From Oscillospiraceae bacterium (lineage in GTDB: Bacteria > Bacillota > Clostridia > Oscillospirales > Ruminococcaceae), in NCBI GenBank assembly GCA_022770625.1, contig JALEHK010000083.1, positions 45,556 to 109,555 on the forward strand: 64,000 bases of DNA, read 5' to 3'. Made by a program: the position numbers and the translations under genes. The notes under the pieces were generated by a model. It searched no databases. It was not told where the DNA came from and was given only the letters and a program-made list of their open reading frames with translations. This document shows, in pieces, positions 59,459 through 64,000 of this stretch. Position 1 is the stretch's first letter, and each line of letters opens with the position of its first letter.

Positions 59459-60955
59459 ATGAAACAGGCTTATAACCCCTATCTTCCTCTGACGGAATTT
59501 GTTCCCGACGGCGAACCGCATAACTTTAACGGAAGAGTCTATATCTACGGCTCTCATGACGTTCCCGGCGGCGTCAAATACTGCGAGGGCGATTATGTTA
59601 CCTATTCCGCTCCCGAAAACGACCTGACCGACTGGCGGTATGAGGGCGTAATCTATCACCGTACCGATGATCCCAGCAACGCAAAGGATCAGATGCAGCT
59701 CTGGGCACCCGACGTTACCTGCGGCCCCGACGGAAGATACTATCTCTATTACTGCTACTCGTTCTATCCCGAGATCGGCGTTGCGGTCAGCGATTCTCCC
59801 GCAGGCCCCTTCAAGTTCTACGGTCACGTTCATTACCCCGAATCGATCAACGGCGGCGCAACGCTGCGCGAGTTCATGCCCTTTGACCCGGCGGTACTGA
59901 CCGATGACGACGGACGGGTCTATCTTTACTACGGCTTTGCGCCCGCGGCAGAGAAAGAGATGAAGATGCCTAAGCTCTCTCAGGAAGAGATCGATAAACT
60001 CCCCGAGACTTCCAAAGAGCGGGTCGCGATGTTTTCTAAGATCGAGTTCGGCGAAAACGGCATGGTCGCTGAACTGGAGCCGGATATGCTGACTCTGAAG
60101 GAAGTTCCTCATGTTTCGATCCCCGGCGGTCATCATACTGCGGGCACCGGCTTTGAAGGACACGGCTTCTTTGAGGCCTCTTCGATCCGGAAGGTCGGAA
60201 GCAAATACTATTTTGTCTACTCTTCTCATAAGAGCCACGAGCTTTGCTATGCGGTCAGCGATAAGCCCGACCGTGACTTCGTGTACGGCGGGACGATCGT
60301 TTCTAATGGCGACGTCGGCTTGAACGGCCGCACCGAGCCGCTGAATACGCTGGGCAACAACCATGGCGGCATGGTCAAGGCAAACGGCGAATGGTATATC
60401 TTCTATCATCGTCAGACCAACGGAACCGAGTTCTCCCGTCAGGGCTGTGCTGAAAAGATCAAGATCCTTCCCGACGGAAAAATCAAACAGGTCGAGATCA
60501 CTTCCTGCGGCTTAAACGGCGGCCCGCTCAAGGGCGAGGGCGCATACCCGGCGGTCATTGCCTGCAACATCGTTTCCCCGACCAATCCCTCTGTCATCAA
60601 CTATCAGAATCCGGTCATGAAGACCCAGACCCGGATCACCGAAGATGTTGAGGACGGCGTTCACACTCCGTTTATTACCGATATTGCCGAAGGAACCAAG
60701 CTCGGTTATAAGTATTTTGATTTTGAAGGGCTGTCGAAGGTCACGCTGACGGTTCGCGGCAAATTCCACGGCACCGTTACCCTCTCTTCCGAACTGGACA
60801 ACAGCGACGGCGTTTCCGAAACGGCATTTTCGATCGACAATGCTCAGTGGACGGAGATTTCGCTCGACAGCACGATCCGCGATGGCGTTCGCGCGCTCTA
60901 CCTCACCTTCAAGGGCGAAGGAAAGCTGGATCTTGAGACGGTCACGCTCGGGTAA
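59459..60955 (+). CDS. GH43-family glycosidase with CBM6-like C-terminus
   Basis: A 498-residue enzyme. The five-bladed GH43 propeller has catalytic Asp near VPDGEPHNF, the pKa-modulating Asp in WAPDVTCG and the acid Glu in FFEASSIRK. Residues from about 365 form a beta-sandwich like CBM6 (HGTVTLSSELD). Likely beta-xylosidase or alpha-arabinofuranosidase. No signal peptide. ATG 59459 is 9 nt after AAAGGA. Confidence 0.9.
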   Translation: MKQAYNPYLPLTEFVPDGEPHNFNGRVYIYGSHDVPGGVKYCEGDYVTYSAPENDLTDWRYEGVIYHRTDDPSNAKDQMQLWAPDVTCGPDGRYYLYYCYSFYPEIGVAVSDSPAGPFKFYGHVHYPESINGGATLREFMPFDPAVLTDDDGRVYLYYGFAPAAEKEMKMPKLSQEEIDKLPETSKERVAMFSKIEFGENGMVAELEPDMLTLKEVPHVSIPGGHHTAGTGFEGHGFFEASSIRKVGSKYYFVYSSHKSHELCYAVSDKPDRDFVYGGTIVSNGDVGLNGRTEPLNTLGNNHGGMVKANGEWYIFYHRQTNGTEFSRQGCAEKIKILPDGKIKQVEITSCGLNGGPLKGEGAYPAVIACNIVSPTNPSVINYQNPVMKTQTRITEDVEDGVHTPFITDIAEGTKLGYKYFDFEGLSKVTLTVRGKFHGTVTLSSELDNSDGVSETAFSIDNAQWTEISLDSTIRDGVRALYLTFKGEGKLDLETVTLG

Positions 60956-60971
60956 ACCTTTCTGAAAGAAT

Positions 60972-61017
60972 AAAAATGTCCCATTCTCCGTTTTTTACAG
61001 GAAATGGGACATTTTTT
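60972..61017. terminator. Bidirectional terminator
   Basis: AAAAATGTCCCATT pairs with AATGGGACATTTTTT between convergent GH43 and MATE genes. Confidence 0.9.
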
Positions 61018-61035
61018 ATGCTGCGGCTTCAATCG

Positions 61036-62385
61036 TCAGTCTTTTTGAAGCTCCTTTTTATGCAGTTCCTTTTTGTAGATGATGTAGGAGATCAGCGCCG
61101 AGACCGCTTCGGTAAACCAGAAAGCATGCCAGACGCCGGCTGCTTCCCAGATTCGGCTGAAGAGGAAGGCGGCGGGGATAATGATGATGGTATAGCGGCA
61201 GAGCGAGATCATCAGCGACGGCATTCCCTTTCCAAGTCCTTCGAGCGCGCCCGAATAGGTGACCGAAACAGCTGAAACGATAAACCCGATGCTGATCAGG
61301 CGAAGAGCCTGACTGCCGGCGGCGATGGTTTCGGGGTTTTCGGTGAACATCCCGATCAGTTGTCCGGGGATCGCAAAACAGATCCCCGTTCCCGCCGCGA
61401 GAATCAATCCGCTCGTCAGAAGCGCCGCCCGGCAGATCTTTCCGACTCGCTTCATCTCACCGGCGCCGTAATTGTATCCGACCAGCGGACGCATTCCCTG
61501 TACCAGTCCGCTCGCGGGAAGGTAAAGGAAGGTCTGGAGCTTATAGTAAATGCCGAGGACGACGACATAAACGGGAGAAAAAGCGGCAAGGATCGCATTA
61601 AGCGCCGAAATCAGAAGAGAGGGGAGCGCGAGATTTAAGGAAGCCGGGATTCCGAGCTGATAGAGGCGGGCGTCGATCACTCGGTCGAACTTGAAAAGGT
61701 ATTTTCCCTTGATCCGAACCGAGCAGGGGCGGGCAAAATAGGCGACCAGATAGATCACAAGGGTGACCATCTGACCGATGCCGGTCGCAAGCGCCGCGCC
61801 GGTGATCTCCAGTTTCGGGAAAGGTCCGATGCCGAAGATCATCATCGGGTCGAGGATAATGTTGGTGACACAGCCGACGATCATGGCGACCATGACCAGT
61901 TTCATCCGTCCAAGCGCCTGGAAGATTTTCTCAAAGACGAGGTTTGCGCAGACTGCGAGGGTGAAGATAAAGACGATTCGGGCGTAGCGGGTTCCCATTG
62001 CGATGACCGTTTCATCGGAAGTGAACATCTTCAAAAACGCCGGAATAATCAGGCAGCAGCCGATCGTCATGATGATCCCCATCAGACAGCTGTAGAAAAA
62101 GCCCCGGCTTGCGGCGCGGTCGGCCATCTCTTCGCTTCCGGCGCCGAGATAAAAGGCAATGACAACGTTGATTCCGACTCCGAAGCCGATTGCGACAGCG
62201 TTGATAAAGTTCTGGACGGGGTAGACCAGCGACAGGGCGGTCATGGCGCTTTCGCTGATTTTAGCGACAAAAAAGCTGTCGATGATGTTGTACAGGGAGT
62301 TGACCAGCATCGACAGGATCATCGGAAGAGACATCGAGAGAAGCAGCGGAAAAACCGGCTTTTCTTTCATAAATGTGTTATCCAT
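61036..62385 (-). CDS. MATE-family efflux transporter (leader-controlled)
   Basis: A 449-residue twelve-span MATE transporter (SMSLPMILSMLVNSLYNIID; GYNYGAGEMKRVGKI in the second half). ATG 62385 follows AAAGGAG. The reading frame is open upstream to ATG 62478 and crosses an intrinsic terminator (62413-62449), so an in-frame leader peptide may be translated. This belongs to a different MATE branch from the one at 53872. Substrate unknown. Confidence 0.9.
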   Translation of the reverse strand: MDNTFMKEKPVFPLLLSMSLPMILSMLVNSLYNIIDSFFVAKISESAMTALSLVYPVQNFINAVAIGFGVGINVVIAFYLGAGSEEMADRAASRGFFYSCLMGIIMTIGCCLIIPAFLKMFTSDETVIAMGTRYARIVFIFTLAVCANLVFEKIFQALGRMKLVMVAMIVGCVTNIILDPMMIFGIGPFPKLEITGAALATGIGQMVTLVIYLVAYFARPCSVRIKGKYLFKFDRVIDARLYQLGIPASLNLALPSLLISALNAILAAFSPVYVVVLGIYYKLQTFLYLPASGLVQGMRPLVGYNYGAGEMKRVGKICRAALLTSGLILAAGTGICFAIPGQLIGMFTENPETIAAGSQALRLISIGFIVSAVSVTYSGALEGLGKGMPSLMISLCRYTIIIIPAAFLFSRIWEAAGVWHAFWFTEAVSALISYIIYKKELHKKELQKD

Positions 62386-62412
62386 AAAGACTCCTTTCCT
62401 TTTTTCGGGCAA

Positions 62413-62449
62413 CAAAAAACGCCGCATCCCCGTAAAAAGGGATGTGGCG
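62413..62449 (-). terminator. Intrinsic terminator in the MATE leader (attenuator)
   Basis: Minus strand CGCCACATCCC pairs with GGGATGCGGCG, then TTTTTTG, between the promoter and the ribosome site of the MATE gene. Confidence 0.75.
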
Positions 62450-62497
62450 AAAAATGGCTCTGCCAGAAAAATCCACATAAGGTTTTATAACCTATAT

Positions 62498-62526
62498 AGT
62501 ATAGCACAGAAAGAACAGCTTGTCAA
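62498..62526 (-). promoter_or_regulatory. Promoter of the leader-controlled MATE gene
   Basis: Minus strand TTGACA (62526-62521), 17-bp spacer, TATACT (62503-62498). The 5' end carries the small hairpin AGGTT-ATAA-AACCT. Confidence 0.85.
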
Positions 62527-62532
62527 CCGGTT

Positions 62533-63837
62533 TTATTCATACCGCTCTCCGGTCAGTTCCGCCCGCGCGTCCGCGGCCAGAAAGAGCGAACCGCCAATCA
62601 ACAGCGGCTTGTTCTCTTTTTCAGCGGCTGTAAGCGCAAGCGCAAGCCCATCTTTCCAGTTTCCGGCTTCGATCGCTTCCCGGTCGTTTTTCCGAACAGC
62701 TTTAGCGGTCTCGTGGTCGCTTGCCGAGCGGGGATTGTTGACCGTAACGGTGTAGACACGGCTCACTTCCGGCAGGATCTGCGCCAGCGCGTCCGAAAAG
62801 TCCTTGTCCCGCATCATGCCCGTCAGCATAAACGGCTTATTCTCCCCGAAAAGGGCGTGCACACTTCCGGCCAGCGCCGTCAGGCCATGGACATTATGCC
62901 CGCCGTCAATCAGCACCGGCGGCCGTTCTTTGACAAGTTCCAGCCGGCAGGGAAAATGAGCGGTTTCCAGACCGGATCGGATCGCGGATTCTGTGACGCC
63001 GAGCGTTTCGGCGGCGGTGATGGCGGTAACCGCGTTTTTGATCTGATACCGTCCCAGAAGAGAAAGACGGTACCTGTTTCCGCCGTAGGAAAATTCGGTT
63101 CCGTATAGATCCTCGCGGTGAATATCGATCTCACTGAAACTGGGCATGATCAGTCGGGAGCCGGTTTCGGCGCACCGTTTCATCACCGTCTCGGTAACCT
63201 CGTCCGCCTGTTCGGGATAGAGAAGGGCGGGATTACCCTTGATGATGGCGGATTTATCTCCGGCGATCTCCGCAAGCGTGTGTCCTAAAACGGCGGTATG
63301 CTCCAGACCGATGCCCATGATGACCGAAAGGAGCGGACGGGGGAGGGCGTTGGTCGCGTCGTGCGCGCCGCCGATGCCCGCTTCGATGACGGCAATATCG
63401 CATCCCTCTTCCCTGAACCAGATCATGGCGGCAGCAAATCCGAGGATAAATTCATTGACGGGCTTTTCTTCACGGTCGAGCGCTTCGACCGCTGGAATCA
63501 GTGATCCGATGATCCGCGCAAGCGTCTTTTCGGGAATCATTTCTCCGTTGATTTGCATCCGTTCGCGGTAGCAGAGAACATAGGGCGAAATAAAGAGTCC
63601 TGTCTTTTTTCCGGATGCCCGCAGCATATAGGAGAGCATCGTCGAAAAAGAGCCTTTTCCGTTGGTGCCGGTGACATGAACGGCGGGAACGGTCTGATCG
63701 GGAAAACCGGAGGCTTCTTTGCACCGCTCAAGGAGAAGCGCCGCTCGTGCCGCCGCTTCCCCGCGCGGGAAGGAAAGACGGGGGCGGGCGTGGATAAACG
63801 CAAGCGTCTCTTGATAGGACCGGATTTTTTCAGGCAT
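62533..63837 (-). CDS. folC: Folylpolyglutamate synthase / dihydrofolate synthase
   Basis: A 434-residue Mur-ligase-family enzyme with P-loop HVTGTNGKGS (56-63), the omega-loop region SPYVLCYRERMQING and GGHNVHG of the C-terminal domain. It adds glutamate to folates. Start ATG 63837 follows AAGGAGAG. The upstream open frame at the window edge ends inside the folC start (ATGCCTGA), suggesting coupling if that frame is coding. Confidence 0.95.
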   Translation of the reverse strand: MPEKIRSYQETLAFIHARPRLSFPRGEAAARAALLLERCKEASGFPDQTVPAVHVTGTNGKGSFSTMLSYMLRASGKKTGLFISPYVLCYRERMQINGEMIPEKTLARIIGSLIPAVEALDREEKPVNEFILGFAAAMIWFREEGCDIAVIEAGIGGAHDATNALPRPLLSVIMGIGLEHTAVLGHTLAEIAGDKSAIIKGNPALLYPEQADEVTETVMKRCAETGSRLIMPSFSEIDIHREDLYGTEFSYGGNRYRLSLLGRYQIKNAVTAITAAETLGVTESAIRSGLETAHFPCRLELVKERPPVLIDGGHNVHGLTALAGSVHALFGENKPFMLTGMMRDKDFSDALAQILPEVSRVYTVTVNNPRSASDHETAKAVRKNDREAIEAGNWKDGLALALTAAEKENKPLLIGGSLFLAADARAELTGERYE

Positions 63838-64000
63838 AACGGATCTCTCCTTGTTTTATATCAACATCAAATTCTACCTTGTTGAGTTTTGAGAAGCAAA
63901 ACTCGGTAGCGTCCGCGGAGCTATGCTCCGCAGCATCAAATTCTACCTTGTTGAGTTTTGAGAAGCAAAACTCGGTAGCGTCCGCGGAGCTATGCTCCGC
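63830..64000 (-). CDS. Open frame entering from the right edge, 23-residue repeats (uncertain)
   Basis: On the minus strand one frame stays open for 56 codons from the window edge to TGA 63832-63830, which overlaps the folC start by 8 bp. It reads two identical 23-residue units (each starting AEHSSADATE and ending KLNKVEFD plus A or V), then VDIKQGEIRYA. The other two minus frames are closed. The period (69 bp) is a multiple of three. The same DNA forms strong hairpins, so a non-coding repeat is an equal possibility. It does not look like the end of ValS, the common folC neighbour. Confidence 0.35.
   Translation of the reverse strand, partial: AEHSSADATEFCFSKLNKVEFDAAEHSSADATEFCFSKLNKVEFDVDIKQGEIRYA
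63865..64000 (+). repeat. 69-bp tandem hairpin repeat, two units to the window end
   Basis: Units start at 63865 and 63934 and are identical as far as visible. Each has arms GAGTTTTG / CAAAACTC around AGAAG, extended by CTACC / GGTAG across a 5-nt bulge, and a second hairpin GCGGAGC-TAT-GCTCCGC. The array is cut by the window edge, so copy number is unknown. Confidence 0.9.

Noticed and set aside
63865..64000. CRISPR array or integron attC array
   Set aside because: Units are contiguous and identical with no unique spacers. A GTTGAGT core fits the attC pattern but the matching complementary core is absent.

Overview
The window looks like a chromosomal segment of a spore-forming, low-to-medium-GC Gram-positive anaerobe of the Clostridia, most like gut Oscillospiraceae/Ruminococcaceae. 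The basis is the gene content: an alpha/beta-type small acid-soluble spore protein, both dipicolinate synthase subunits, lipoproteins with a lipobox, sodium-pump decarboxylase subunits, an iron-sulfur L-serine dehydratase, L-lactate dehydrogenase and many plant-polysaccharide glycosidases. Strong Shine-Dalgarno sites and near-consensus TTGACA-17-TATAAT promoters occur throughout. No rRNA, tRNA, insertion sequence, phage gene or CRISPR array was found. The taxonomic placement is inference.

Layout. 0-11.7 kb: a peptide-use locus. Three leftward hydrolases (S9 peptidase cut by the window edge, S10 carboxypeptidase-like enzyme, dipeptidase-type amidohydrolase) are divergent from a rightward oppABCDF transporter and a PLP C-S lyase/aminotransferase. 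12-17 kb: ftsH, then an ArsR repressor, a free heavy-metal-binding protein and a Zn/Cd P-type ATPase. 17-25 kb: glycosidases GH42, GH30 and GH3 with an XRE regulator, a YeiH-type transporter and an SASP gene. 25-33 kb: an ABC-F protein with an attenuator-like leader, a radical-SAM/DUF4130 DNA-metabolism pair, a small membrane protein, nitroreductase, alanine racemase and a SLOG-family protein. 33-40 kb: methyltransferase, FMN-binding protein, membrane protein, KDG kinase plus KDPG aldolase, the shared sugar-ABC ATPase MsmK and lactate dehydrogenase. 40-51 kb: a DUF11 protein, SLC13-type permease, asnS, serine dehydratase subunits flanking oligoendopeptidase F, an FkbM methyltransferase, decarboxylase gamma and beta subunits and a lipoprotein. 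51-64 kb: glgB, MarR with a MATE pump, an RpiR regulator, dipicolinate synthase, a radical SAM protein, GH43, a second MATE pump, folC and a tandem 69-bp repeat at the right edge.

How it fits together. The organism appears to import peptides and plant sugars. Peptides go through Opp, intracellular peptidases, serine dehydratase and the C-S lyase. Sugars go through GH3/30/42/43, MsmK, KdgK and Eda. Products drain to lactate and possibly to sodium-coupled decarboxylation. Two efflux or protection genes (ABC-F and the right-hand MATE) each have an intrinsic terminator between promoter and start codon, which suggests antibiotic- or ribosome-dependent attenuation.

Most unusual signals: a mosaic intergenic repeat present three times, with compensatory base changes in its hairpins; a 69-bp tandem hairpin repeat at the right edge that is also an open 23-codon repeat running into folC; a cluster of DnaA-box-like 9-mers near 33.1 kb; four GTGATA motifs at exact 11-bp spacing; and a shared operator-like palindrome just downstream of the -10 of two glycosidase transcription units.
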